Positions 43,749 through 52,117 of a stretch of DNA of 64,000 nucleotides are shown here, in pieces. The notes under the pieces were generated by a model. That model was not told where the DNA came from, did not search any database, and was given only the letters and a program-made list of their open reading frames with translations. Origin of the DNA: Chitinophagales bacterium (lineage in GTDB: Bacteria; Bacteroidota; Bacteroidia; Chitinophagales; Saprospiraceae); contig JAFLBO010000012.1 of NCBI GenBank assembly GCA_017303475.1, positions 62,001-126,000 of the forward strand, written 5' to 3'. A program made the position numbers and the translations under genes. Position 1 is the stretch's first letter. Each line of letters starts with the position of its first letter.

Positions 43749-43784
43749 CAAAAGTGCGATGACCTGCTGGGGGGTGGAAAGACA
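43749..43784 (-). promoter_or_regulatory. promoter of the T9SS gene, shared with the small RNAs
   Basis: On the minus strand TGTCTTT (43784-43778) is followed 21 nt later by GCACTTTTGTACTGTC, with -7 element CACTTTTG at 43756-43749. The distance from TGTC to CACTTTTG is 28 nt, exactly as in the two small-RNA promoters at 45764 and 46382. The predicted 5' leader is ~40 nt. Confidence 0.7.
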
Positions 43785-43954
43785 AAAATTCGCATTTGTT
43801 GAATAGTTTTTAGTGGCGTGAGCTTGACACTTTAGAGATGTTTTTGTTAAAAATCTTTTTATTTTATCAAAAAACACCGATAATTGTGCGCAAACTTAGT
43901 AACAATTTCCGAAAAATTCAATTGGATTTGTTGAACAGATAAGCGCAAAAAGCT

Positions 43955-45364
43955 ATGCAAAAAAGTGTTTTACTGGAGATCATCCGGTCGTTGGACAAAA
44001 AAGAAATCCGGGAGTTAAACAAGTGGTTGCAATCGCCAGCACACAATCAACGTCAGGATGTTGTTCGCTTGTTCGAGTTTTTGGTAAAAAATCTGCCTAA
44101 TGGCGACGAAGCGGCGGAAAAAGCCCGGGCCTGGAAATATGTGTTCCCTGGCGAGACCTTTGATGATGCCTATTTGCGGCAGGTGATGTATTTTTTGCTG
44201 AAGGCCATTGAGGACTATTTGGTATTTGTGGATTTGAATAAAGACAGGGTGCAGTATCAACTGTCGCTTTCCAGGATTTACCGGGAAAGGAAACTGGAAA
44301 AAGCGTATCGACAAGCTTACCGAACAGGAAAAGAAAACCTAGAGGCGCAGCCTTTAAGAGACAACTATTATTTCAGGTATAAGTTTTTGTTTGAACAAGA
44401 TTTTGGTCAGCTTACAAATGTGGCACAAAACGCAGCGGCCAACCTTCAAGAAACATCTAACGCCCTGGAAAAATGGTTTCTGGCTGAAAAGCTCCATATT
44501 TCCTACGCAATGCTGGCACATAAATCGGTTTATAAAAATGTCAATTACCAGGAAGGAATGTTACATGAGGTATTGACCTACTGCGAAAAAGGTACTACTT
44601 TAGAAGAGTCTGCAATAGCTGTATACTACTATGCTTACTTAGCACTTACTAACCCCGACAAAGAAGATTACTTTGACCAATTAGAGTTATTAATTGGAAA
44701 GTTAGAAGGACACTTTAAGATGTCCGAATTTAGAACTCTTTATGTCGCAGCCATTAATTATTGTGTTCCCAAAATTAATCAAGGGCGATTAGATTTTTCA
44801 AAGCGAGCATTTGATCTTTACCGAAAAGGGCTTGAATCTGGCACATTGTTAGAAAATGGTATAGTATCAAGATATACTTTTGGTAATGCTGTTGGTGCCG
44901 CATTACGACTAAGAGAATACGGTTGGGCAGAGACATTTATCGAAGATTTTCAGCACCACCTTGAAGAAAAGGAGCGAAATAGCATCGTTAACTTTAACCA
45001 ATCTAGGGTTTATTTTGAGAAAGGAGATTATACCCAGGCTCAGCAACTGCTAACTCAGTTTGATTACGACGACATGCTTTTTAACCCAATTGCCAAAACC
45101 ATGCTGCTCAAGATTTATTTTGAGACAGATGAATATGACGCATTTGAGTCGTTACTCGAAAGTTTGCGCACCTATTTGCAACGCAAAGAAGCAATGGACG
45201 CCACCCGGAAAGCCTCCTATAAGAACATGATCAGCCTGATGAAGAAGTTGTTGCAGCTCAACATTTTTTCCAGGGCCCAAAAAGAGACGTTCCGGGAACT
45301 GGTGGTAAAAACCAATCCGTTGGCCGAACGGGATTGGTTCCTCCGCCAATTAGACCGCCGGTAG
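43955..45364 (+). CDS. helical-repeat (TPR-like) cytoplasmic protein
   Basis: 469 aa, no signal peptide or membrane helix. Regular helical pairs over the whole length, such as YFEKGDYTQAQQLLTQFDYD and AIAVYYYAYLALTNPDKEDY, suggest a TPR/alpha-solenoid fold. N-terminal KSVLLEIIRSLDKKEIRELN with KWLQSPAHNQRQDV is a conserved-looking start. No catalytic residue pattern. Such proteins of unknown role are common in large Bacteroidota genomes; I infer a scaffold. Divergent from the T9SS gene. GC falls in the middle third (44.4-45.1 kb), and the stop TAG is directly followed by GAACGCGG of array A. Confidence 0.75.
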   Translation: MQKSVLLEIIRSLDKKEIRELNKWLQSPAHNQRQDVVRLFEFLVKNLPNGDEAAEKARAWKYVFPGETFDDAYLRQVMYFLLKAIEDYLVFVDLNKDRVQYQLSLSRIYRERKLEKAYRQAYRTGKENLEAQPLRDNYYFRYKFLFEQDFGQLTNVAQNAAANLQETSNALEKWFLAEKLHISYAMLAHKSVYKNVNYQEGMLHEVLTYCEKGTTLEESAIAVYYYAYLALTNPDKEDYFDQLELLIGKLEGHFKMSEFRTLYVAAINYCVPKINQGRLDFSKRAFDLYRKGLESGTLLENGIVSRYTFGNAVGAALRLREYGWAETFIEDFQHHLEEKERNSIVNFNQSRVYFEKGDYTQAQQLLTQFDYDDMLFNPIAKTMLLKIYFETDEYDAFESLLESLRTYLQRKEAMDATRKASYKNMISLMKKLLQLNIFSRAQKETFRELVVKTNPLAERDWFLRQLDRR

Positions 45365-45767
45365 GAACGCGGGGATGGAACGCTGATGGAACGCGGATTT
45401 TTTTGGAACGCGGATGACGCGGATGACGCGGATTTTTTAGTGCTGCCTTCGGCAGCAAGGTTATGCCGGCCAATAACATCTGTGTGAAATCTGCGCAAAA
45501 TAATCTGTGTAGAATCTGCGCGAAAAATCTGTGTAAAATCTGCGCCAAATAATCTGTGTAAAATCTGCGGGAAACCCACTCCACACGAAATCTGCCCCTC
45601 CAACCCCCTCTCCAAAACTTTTTTTACTAAAAATTAATTTTTTTTCTCAAGTTTTATGTCATTATTTTTCAACAAAATAAACGAAAAAAATATCATAAAT
45701 AACTGAATAACAATTAATTAAAAATATACAATCACTATTATTACACAACAAATTCCTTTTTTTGTCT
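45365..45767. repeat. array A plus AT-rich spacer (first unit of the duplication)
   Basis: GGAACGCGGAT / GACGCGGAT units, a TGCTGCCTTCGGCAGCA hairpin (45441-45457), CGGCCAATAACATCTGTGTG, then AATCTGCGCAAAAT / AATCTGTGTAGA units to ~45600. After that, ~150 bp of AT-rich DNA beginning ACTTTTTTTACTAAAAATTA, which recurs before the second small RNA. No protein gene: reading frames in it are translations of the repeat. Confidence 0.9.
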
Positions 45768-45798
45768 TTTGCAGGTGGCAGTGACCGCCGCACTTTTG
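45768..45798 (+). promoter_or_regulatory. promoter of small RNA 1
   Basis: TTTG at 45768-45771, exactly 19 nt, then CACTTTTG at 45791-45798 (consensus TAnnTTTG). The flanks TTTGTCTTTT and GTACTGTC are conserved in copy 2 and at the T9SS promoter near 43.75 kb. Confidence 0.75.
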
Positions 45799-45802
45799 TA
45801 CT

Positions 45803-45932
45803 GTCAATAAGAAAGAACGGCGGCAAGAACGAAACAAGCGGCAGGTATTATTGATCATTCCTTCTGAAACTTTTCATGAGATTATATACGGGAAATCCGA
45901 ACGCGGCGCAAACGAGCGCCGCGTTTTTTTTT
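45803..45932 (+). ncRNA. candidate small RNA, tandem copy 1
   Basis: About 130 nt from a strong Bacteroidota promoter to an intrinsic terminator. 5' stem: GTCAATAA (45803-45810) pairs with TTATTGAT (45848-45855), closing a purine-rich loop with AACGGCGGCAAGAACGAAAC. An unpaired middle ATTCCTTCTGAAACTTTTCA follows. The terminator is a perfect 10 bp stem, AACGCGGCGC (45900-45909) with GCGCCGCGTT (45916-45925), then nine Ts. A 23-codon ORF starts at the ATG 45876 (MRLYTGNPNAAQTSAAFFF...), but it reads through the terminator, so a coding role is doubtful. No downstream gene on this strand, so it is not a leader. Confidence 0.7.
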
Positions 45933-45944
45933 GCTGAACACAGG

Positions 45945-46215
45945 TGAACGCGGATTTTTGTGGAACGCGGATGACGCGGATGACGCGGATTTTTGTGGCG
46001 CTGCCTTCGGCAGCAAGGTTATGCCGGCCAATAACATCTGTGTGAAATCTGCGCAAAATAATCTGTGTAGAATCTGCGCGAAAAATCTGTGTAAAATCTG
46101 CGCCAAATAATCTGTGCGAAACCCAATCCGCACAAATCCCCAACCCAACGCCTCTGCGAAAATCTGCGGGAAACACACCCCGCGGGAAACACGCTTCTCC
46201 GTGGGAAATCTGCGG
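45945..46215. repeat. array B (second unit of the duplication)
   Basis: Same order as array A: GAACGCGG and GACGCGGAT units, CTGCCTTCGGCAG hairpin, CGGCCAATAACATCTGTGTG, then AATCTGCGC / AATCTGTGT units, and here a longer tail with CGCGGGAAACACG. The AT-rich spacer (46240-46385) follows. Confidence 0.9.
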
Positions 46216-46385
46216 GATCCCCACTCCACAACCTCCTCTCACAACTTTTTTTACTAAAAATTAATTTTTTTTATCAGGTTTATTATTATTATTTTTCAAC
46301 AAAATATCTAATATAAAACATTTAAAATCAACTAATTAAATAAAATTTAAACTCGAAAAAATTCAACAAATTCCTTTTTTTGTCT

Positions 46386-46416
46386 TTTGCAGGCGGTAGG
46401 GGATGCTGCACTTTTG
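46386..46416 (+). promoter_or_regulatory. promoter of small RNA 2
   Basis: TTTG at 46386-46389, exactly 19 nt, CACTTTTG at 46409-46416. The spacer differs at several positions from copy 1, while both elements and the GTACTGTC start region are identical. Confidence 0.75.
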
Positions 46417-46420
46417 TACT

Positions 46421-46550
46421 GTCAATAAGAAAGAGCGGCGGCGATAACGAAACAAGCGGCAGATATTATTGACCATTCCTTCTGAAACTTTTCATGAGAT
46501 TATATACGGGAAATCCGAACGCGGCGCAAACGAGCGCCGCGTTTTTTTTT
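46421..46550 (+). ncRNA. candidate small RNA, tandem copy 2
   Basis: About 130 nt, 618 bp after copy 1. 5' stem GTCAATAA (46421-46428) with TTATTGAC (46466-46473): the closing pair is G-C here and G-U in copy 1, a pairing-preserving change. Loop differs (GAGCGGCGGCGATAACG against GAACGGCGGCAAGAACG). The segment from CATTCCTTCTGAAAC to the terminator is identical in both copies. Terminator stem 46518-46527 with 46534-46543, then nine Ts. The short ORF of copy 1 ends in a different frame here (MRLYTGNPNAAQTSAAFFFC), which argues against a conserved peptide. Confidence 0.7.
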
Positions 46551-46559
46551 GCTGAACAC

Positions 46560-46800
46560 AGGTGAACGCGGATTTTTTTGGAACGCGGATGACGCGGATT
46601 TTTGTGGTGCTGCCTTCGGCAGCTACTTTATGCCGGCCAATAACATCTGTGTAAAATCTGTGCCCATAATCAGTGTAAAATCTGTGCGAAACCCACTCCG
46701 CACAAACCCCCAACCCAACGCCTCTGCGAAAATCTGCGGGTTCATCTGTGAAAATCTGCGGGAAACACACTCCGCGGGAAACACACTCCGCACAGGCCCC
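46560..46800. repeat. array C (third copy)
   Basis: The same modular array as A and B, without a following AT-rich spacer or small RNA. It ends two bases before the stop of the phosphatase gene, with CGCGGGAAACACACTCCG units. Confidence 0.9.
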
Positions 46801-46801
46801 A

Positions 46802-48448
46802 CTACTTCATCACTTCCTCTATCACTTTTCCTGTAGTCCCATTCGGCTCCATGATGCGGAGAATAGCCGCAAGAGTAGGTGCTATATCTGTTATACTCAC
46901 TGGTTTGTGCGATTCTCCCGGCTGTATACGCCAGCCATACCAAAGCAAAGGCACATGCGTATCATACGGATACGGCGAACCATGCGTTGTGCCACCCTTA
47001 CCAAAATACTTATCATCCGCATGCCAGGCCGGATCAAGGTGATACAATATATGTCCGGATCGGCGAGGATGTATCCCTCTCCGAATTTCGCTGACAAACG
47101 GATACTCTGCCGGCAACAAATCCACTTCCTGCCGCAATAAAGCATCGTACACGCCCGGCATACTGCGCAACATATCTGTGATAGCATGCGCCACTTCTTC
47201 CGGCGATTGATTGAGGTCTACAATGGCCTCCCAGTTGAGCCAGATTTGCTGATTCTCCACGGCTTTAATAAAATCTGCCGCCCCAAACTGATTGGCCAAA
47301 CCTTTCTCCAGCTGATCTTCCAGCAAACTCTCAGCAAACACCCCTGCCGGAATGCGCAATTTATTCATGTGCAATGGGGTTTCTGCCCCTCCGTGATCGG
47401 CAGTGAGAAACACCAGCACATTGTTTTTACCAAATTTCCGGTCCAGGTAATCCAGCAAACGGGTCAACTCTTTATCCACTCGCACATACATATCCTCTGT
47501 TTCCTGAGCATGTATACCAAACTGGTGCGCACAATAGTCGGTAGCCGAATAGCTGATACACAGAAAATCCGGATTTTCATCATCGCCCAATTGCATACCC
47601 TCAATGGTACGCATAGCAAAATTGGTCACCAGCGTATTGCCATAAGGCGTATACCTCAATATGCCGTAGCTTCCACTTGCCCTTGCTGAAGCAAAATCAT
47701 GTGGAAACCCGGAGGTCATCGACCCATACGAACCCGGATAATTCCAATCTGCAAAACTCTCTGTGGGCGCATGTCCCATCTCCCAGGTTTTAGTCAAAAA
47801 GGTATCGGGCCAGCGCCGTGCATTGTAATCGCGTACCCATTGTGGCAAGCCCATGGAATCCGGGTAGTATGAGGAAGTAATCCAGTTACCGGAGGCATCA
47901 TCAAACCAGTAACAGGCATTGGGAATATGGCCGCCAGGCAAAATAGCTCCACGGTCTTTCAAACAAACCGAAGCCACTTTGGACCGGAAATTATTGCTCA
48001 GCCGAAGTTCGTCTGTAATGGTGCTGCTAAGCATAGACGCCGGCGAATGTTGCCCGGTGGCGGGTTTGGATTTGGCACTACCTCCCACCAGCTTAAAATT
48101 TTTATCCTCTGTACAATAACGTTTGGCGCCCCACTCAGGATCGTACCAATCGTTGCCAATAATACCATTTACAGCGGGTGTAGTGCCTGTGTAGATGGCG
48201 GCATGTCCGGGCCCGGTATAGGTTGGCACATAATTAAAATGTGTGTTTTCGCAGGAAAATCCGCCGTCCAGCAGGCGGTTAAAACCTCCTTGTCCGTAAT
48301 GTTTATAGTAGCGGTAGAGATAATCATAACGCATCTGATCCACTACAATGCCCACTACCAGTTTCGGGCGGGCCTGAACGGCTTTTTGTGCGAATGTCAC
48401 GACACACCCAAGCAAAAGGGCTAAGACAACCAATAGTAACTTTCTCAT
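46802..48448 (-). CDS. PafA-type alkaline phosphatase / phosphodiesterase
   Basis: 548 aa from the ATG at 48448 (the TTG at 48454 is less likely). Signal peptide (MRKLLLVVLALLLGCVVTFA). Alkaline-phosphatase superfamily: metal ligand D37 in VGIVVDQMRYD, nucleophile Thr in PTYTGPGHAAIYTGTTP (T78), N99 in GIIGNDWYD, DYCAHQFGIH, FLTADHGG and a late THGSPYPYDTHVPLLWYG. The Thr nucleophile with N fits PafA, a broad phosphomonoesterase common in Bacteroidota, used for phosphate acquisition. Periplasmic. No pho-type box seen. Its 3' end abuts array C. Confidence 0.93.
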   Translation of the reverse strand: MRKLLLVVLALLLGCVVTFAQKAVQARPKLVVGIVVDQMRYDYLYRYYKHYGQGGFNRLLDGGFSCENTHFNYVPTYTGPGHAAIYTGTTPAVNGIIGNDWYDPEWGAKRYCTEDKNFKLVGGSAKSKPATGQHSPASMLSSTITDELRLSNNFRSKVASVCLKDRGAILPGGHIPNACYWFDDASGNWITSSYYPDSMGLPQWVRDYNARRWPDTFLTKTWEMGHAPTESFADWNYPGSYGSMTSGFPHDFASARASGSYGILRYTPYGNTLVTNFAMRTIEGMQLGDDENPDFLCISYSATDYCAHQFGIHAQETEDMYVRVDKELTRLLDYLDRKFGKNNVLVFLTADHGGAETPLHMNKLRIPAGVFAESLLEDQLEKGLANQFGAADFIKAVENQQIWLNWEAIVDLNQSPEEVAHAITDMLRSMPGVYDALLRQEVDLLPAEYPFVSEIRRGIHPRRSGHILYHLDPAWHADDKYFGKGGTTHGSPYPYDTHVPLLWYGWRIQPGESHKPVSITDIAPTLAAILRIMEPNGTTGKVIEEVMK

Positions 48449-48660
48449 AGTCAAGGTATTAAAATGATTTCAATCCATTCCGGACAGCCCATGTATATAA
48501 CAGGGTTTAAACTGCGAAGGTCGGAAAAACCCGGCCCCCACAGGTGAAAATAATGTTAAAAAACGGAAAGAGGTCAAAGGCTACCATCCTGTTGCCAATG
48601 GCCTCATGATTCGCACAAATGCAGGTTTAGCTTTGTACTTGCAACAGATTTTCAAATCCG

Positions 48661-48690
48661 TTGAAAAATTGCGCAAAAAAGTGACCTTTG
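48661..48690 (+). promoter_or_regulatory. promoter of the MoxR gene
   Basis: TTG at 48661-48663, 19 nt, then GACCTTTG at 48683-48690 (one mismatch from TAnnTTTG). The ATG is 32 bp further. The rest of the 273 bp divergent gap from the PafA gene holds nothing else recognisable. Confidence 0.65.
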
Positions 48691-48721
48691 TGGGGAGTCG
48701 AATAACACCATTTAACGCAAT

Positions 48722-49744
48722 ATGACTGAAGACGAACCGATCAGCCCCGATTTTACCGAAAATCAAGAAGCCCTCACGCCCCCAGCTCCCTCGCTGGATG
48801 TAGACCCCGTAATGCTGCGCGCCGAGCGGGTGAAAGCCGAAATCGGGCAGGTTATCGTAGGGCAGGAAGACATGCTGGAGTTACTCCTGGTGGCGCTGTT
48901 TACCGGCGGCCACGTACTGCTGGAGGGCGTTCCCGGCATTGCCAAAACCTTGACAGCCAAGCTGCTGGCCCGCACTTTACACACGGAATTCAGCCGCATT
49001 CAGTTCACACCGGATTTGATGCCGGCCGATGTGGTAGGTACTTCGGTGTTCAACATGAAGACCTCCGATTTTACGTTTAAATCCGGCCCCATATTTTCCA
49101 ATATAGTGTTGATTGATGAGATCAACCGTTCTCCGGCCAAAACCCAGGCATCTTTATTTGAGGTAATGGAAGAACGGCAGGTTACCGTAGACGGCGTTAC
49201 CTACCCTATGTCGGCGCCATTTATGGTGGTGGCTACACAAAATCCCATAGAGCAGGAGGGTACTTATAAACTACCGGAAGCTCAGCTCGACCGTTTTCTG
49301 TTCAAAATCATTCTTTCCTACCCTAGCCTGGAGGAAGAACAATCCATCCTGCGCAGATTCCGGAACGACTTCAACGGAGCCCTTCGTGAAACAGTAAACG
49401 CTGTTTTAACGCCTTCAGACATTGCTGATTGCCAACGCATTATCGAAGAAGTTTACATACGGGAAGAGCTGCTGGACTACATAGCGGCCATTGTGCACAA
49501 CACCCGCAGCAATGCCGATTTGTTCCTGGGCGCCAGTCCGCGGGCATCACTTTCATTGATGAAAGCTTCCAAGGCAGTAGCAGCCATGGCTGGCCGGAAT
49601 TTTGTTACCCCCGACGATATACGGTATGTAGTTTACCCTACCCTCAACCACCGCGTGATCCTTACACCGGAACGGGAAATGGAAGGGTACACCACACGCG
49701 AAGTACTGGATGAAATTGTGAAAAAAATAGAGGTGCCGAGGTAG
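48722..49744 (+). CDS. MoxR-family AAA+ ATPase
   Basis: 340 aa. Acidic N-terminal ~25 residues, then MoxR signatures: VIVGQEDMLELLLVALFTGG, Walker A EGVPGIAKT, FTPDLMPADVVGT, Walker B IVLIDEINRSPAKTQASLFE, VVATQNPIEQEGTYKLPEAQ and sensor ASPRASLSLM. MoxR ATPases act as chaperones, usually with DUF58 and VWA-domain (Bat) proteins encoded just downstream. Here the next gene is a deoxyribosyltransferase-like protein, so the usual partners are absent. Own promoter at 48661-48690. Confidence 0.94.
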   Translation: MTEDEPISPDFTENQEALTPPAPSLDVDPVMLRAERVKAEIGQVIVGQEDMLELLLVALFTGGHVLLEGVPGIAKTLTAKLLARTLHTEFSRIQFTPDLMPADVVGTSVFNMKTSDFTFKSGPIFSNIVLIDEINRSPAKTQASLFEVMEERQVTVDGVTYPMSAPFMVVATQNPIEQEGTYKLPEAQLDRFLFKIILSYPSLEEEQSILRRFRNDFNGALRETVNAVLTPSDIADCQRIIEEVYIREELLDYIAAIVHNTRSNADLFLGASPRASLSLMKASKAVAAMAGRNFVTPDDIRYVVYPTLNHRVILTPEREMEGYTTREVLDEIVKKIEVPR

Positions 49745-49769
49745 TTGCCATTTTACTCTAAACCGATTC

Positions 49770-50141
49770 ATGAAACAAGCAGAGCTTATATTAGTAGCCG
49801 GTCCATATCGTTCCGGAACAAATGATCAACCGGAATTAATTGCCGCCAATGTGGAGCACATGAGCAGTGTGGCGCTGGAATTGTACAAAATGGGGCATTT
49901 GCCGGTTTTAGGCGAATGGTTTGCCTTGCCACTCATTGAAACTGCCGGCTCCAAAGGCATTGGCGACGATGTGTTTAACGAAATATTCCACCCGGTTGCT
50001 ATTCGTTTGCTGGATAAAGTGGAGGCCGTGCTACGCATCGGAGGTCCATCTCAGGGCGCCGATGAGATGATTCGAATTGGGCGCGAAAAGGGCAAAAAAA
50101 TCTACCTGAATATCAGTGAAATCTCCCCTTTAACGACGTAA
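49770..50141 (+). CDS. DUF4406 / nucleoside deoxyribosyltransferase-like protein
   Basis: 123 aa. VAGPYRSG start (about 9-16), IAANVEHMSSVALELYKMGH, LPVLGEW and late GGPSQGADEMIRIGREKGKK match the small Rossmann-like fold of DUF4406 and nucleoside 2-deoxyribosyltransferases. The catalytic glutamate cannot be fixed by eye, so nucleotide hydrolase or transferase activity is only suggested. 25 bp after moxR, same strand, probably co-transcribed. Its last 12 bp overlap the convergent aroQ. Confidence 0.75.
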   Translation: MKQAELILVAGPYRSGTNDQPELIAANVEHMSSVALELYKMGHLPVLGEWFALPLIETAGSKGIGDDVFNEIFHPVAIRLLDKVEAVLRIGGPSQGADEMIRIGREKGKKIYLNISEISPLTT

Positions 50142-50549
50142 CAACCACTCCACAGCCAACCTGTAGCCATCCAAGCCAAGCCCTACAATAGAACCTACAC
50201 ATGCGGCCGACAAATAGGAGTGATGCCGGAAGGGTTCTCTTTTGTGCACGTTGCTGATATGCACTTCCACAACCGGAGCCTTGATGGCAGAAACGGCATC
50301 GGCCAGGGCAATGGAGGTGTGGGTATATGCTCCCGCATTCAGCACCACGCCATCGAAGGAGAATCCAACCTCATGCAACTTGTCGATCAGCTCGCCTTCG
50401 TGGTTACTTTGAAAATATTCCAGGCTAATCTGCGGATACGCTGAACATAATTGCCCGAAAAAAGATTCAAAGGTTTCAGAACCATAAATGTCAGGTTCGC
50501 GCGTTCCCAGTAAGTTGAGGTTTGGACCGTTGAGAATAAGGATTTTCAT
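50130..50549 (-). CDS. aroQ: type II 3-dehydroquinate dehydratase
   Basis: 139 aa from the ATG at 50549 (MKILILNGPNLNLLGTREPD, the family start); the extension to 50609 is rejected. Other motifs: QSNHEGELIDKLHE (active-site loop), VLNAGAYTHTSIALADA and EVHISNVHKREPFRHHSYLS. Catalyses step 3 of the shikimate pathway. Completes, with aroA at 28 kb, two unlinked shikimate genes in the window. Divergent from the secreted protein gene at 50598; a TAAGGAG ribosome-binding sequence precedes the start. Confidence 0.96.
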   Translation of the reverse strand: MKILILNGPNLNLLGTREPDIYGSETFESFFGQLCSAYPQISLEYFQSNHEGELIDKLHEVGFSFDGVVLNAGAYTHTSIALADAVSAIKAPVVEVHISNVHKREPFRHHSYLSAACVGSIVGLGLDGYRLAVEWLLRR

Positions 50550-50597
50550 GGTTGCAAATTTCTCCTTATTTTTGAAAGTCTGCAAATGATCCATACT

Positions 50598-52031
50598 ATG
50601 CCCAAACAACTCTGCTTATTTGCGCTTTTTTTCCTGTTTACCCGTGCCTTATTCGGCCAAAGCGCGGTGGTTTCGGAGCCGGTTTTTATCCGCACCGATT
50701 ATGGTTATGAGTTGATCGGACGTTTGCGTGACCGTGTATTGATTTTTCGCGACCGGTACGACGACTTTATTGTACAGGCATTTGACCCCCAGTTAAAGCT
50801 CAGCTGGACGAAGGAGCTTGACGATCTGGATCACAGAGGCACCCGAATTCTCGGCGTAGTGCCAGGGCGCAACGATTTTTCCATTATTTATCAAACACGC
50901 AGAAGAGGGCATACGGTACTAAGGGTGCATAAATATGACCCTGGCGCCAATTTGATTGACAGCATGGAGGTCAAGGACTACGGGGAACGAATTTTCAACA
51001 CCCCAAATCTGGAAATAGCCCAGAGCGACGACCGAAACTGCATTGTTATTTACAATGTGGCAGAACGCGACCGGATTGAGGCCACCTGTATTTTTCTGGA
51101 CAAAATGATTGCCCCATGGGACCATATCGCCATTGTGGAAGACTTGTCAGATGTGTTTGAAAGTCGCAACCCGGAAATAACGGTTAGTAATTCGGGCCTG
51201 TTTTTTTGGATAACTGAGCGCAACAACCGCAAAGCCAAGCTGGAAAAACATGAACTGGAAATCATAAAATTTGATGGCACCGGTGTCCATGTCAACACTA
51301 CTCCCTTGGGCAATTATTTGACGGTAGACTTAAAATTTGCCTTTGATCACTACAATCACCAGTTGGTTGGTGCTGGCTTGTGGACAGAAAAAGCCCGCGA
51401 ACGTTCTAATGGTGTGTTTTATTTACGACTGAGTCCCGGCCGGGATTCCGCAGCAGCACTCCGGTACGAAGCTTTTGACGAGAAATTTTTGTCAGTACTC
51501 CGTCAAAAGGATGTGAGCGATGAGAGTCGTGGCGTGGTGGATGCGCGCTTGCAGGAAATCCTGCTTCGGCAAGATGGCGGGGTTATTTTGGTAGCTGAAC
51601 GATACCGTGAGGTCCAAAGAGGCGCTTCTGCCGGCAGGGGCTTCTTTAGGGATGGCATGCGTATGATTGTAGACTATTATTACGACGATGTTTTTGTGTT
51701 GGCCATAAAACCCAACGGTAATGTTCAGTGGAAAAGTGCCTTGCACAAAAAACAATATTCCCAGGACGACGATGGTATTTTCTCTTCCTATTTCCTCATG
51801 AGAACGCCTGACCGGATGCGTTTTTTCTTCAATGATGAAATCAAATACGAGAACACCTGCAGCGAATATGTGCTCAGCGCTTCCGGAGAATTTGATCGAA
51901 ACAGTCTGTTGAACACCCTGAACCAAAGTTTACGCCTGCGTTTCAGGGATGCTTTGCAAATGAACGCCAATGAATGTCTGGTGCCTTCAGAATACCGCGG
52001 ACGCTTAAAGCTGGTGTTGTTGCGGTTTTAG
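50598..52031 (+). CDS. secreted hypothetical protein
   Basis: 477 aa from the ATG at 50598 (MPKQLCLFALFFLFTRALFG signal peptide); an ATG at 50586 would be nearly leaderless. A good -7 element TATTTTTG lies at 50567-50574. The mature part is beta-rich, propeller-like (IIYQTRRRGHTVLRVHKYDP, GLFFWITERNNRKAKLEKHE, VFVLAIKPNGNVQWKSALHK). No sorting tail, so it should be periplasmic or in the outer membrane. No family recognised. Its TAG stop is the first part of the TAGAGCATGTTG repeat. Confidence 0.75.
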   Translation: MPKQLCLFALFFLFTRALFGQSAVVSEPVFIRTDYGYELIGRLRDRVLIFRDRYDDFIVQAFDPQLKLSWTKELDDLDHRGTRILGVVPGRNDFSIIYQTRRRGHTVLRVHKYDPGANLIDSMEVKDYGERIFNTPNLEIAQSDDRNCIVIYNVAERDRIEATCIFLDKMIAPWDHIAIVEDLSDVFESRNPEITVSNSGLFFWITERNNRKAKLEKHELEIIKFDGTGVHVNTTPLGNYLTVDLKFAFDHYNHQLVGAGLWTEKARERSNGVFYLRLSPGRDSAAALRYEAFDEKFLSVLRQKDVSDESRGVVDARLQEILLRQDGGVILVAERYREVQRGASAGRGFFRDGMRMIVDYYYDDVFVLAIKPNGNVQWKSALHKKQYSQDDDGIFSSYFLMRTPDRMRFFFNDEIKYENTCSEYVLSASGEFDRNSLLNTLNQSLRLRFRDALQMNANECLVPSEYRGRLKLVLLRF

Positions 52032-52117
52032 AGCATGTTGAGGATTTTCTTGCCGGGCTAAAAACTGTCCTTTTTTCGTCAGTTTTTGGCCCGGCAAAAA
52101 AATCCCCAACATGCCCT
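52030..52117. repeat. 88 bp inverted-repeat element, AGCATGTTGGGG family
   Basis: 29 bp arms (52030-52058 and 52089-52117) with 26 of 29 pairs, ending in GCCCGGCAAAAAAATCCCC on the right. Shorter relative of 15962-16124. It begins at the stop codon of the preceding gene. The ~210 bp after it, up to lon, show no feature. Confidence 0.8.

Noticed and set aside
45876..45944. 23-codon peptide gene inside small RNA 1 (MRLYTGNPNAAQTSAAFFF...)
   Set aside because: The frame runs through the intrinsic terminator, and copy 2 ends differently after a one-base change; more likely non-coding.
45874..46242. Apparent proteins read through the CGCGGAT/AATCTGYG arrays
   Set aside because: Translations of tandem DNA words (repeated RFYTD, ADDADD strings) running into the small-RNA terminator; not genes.
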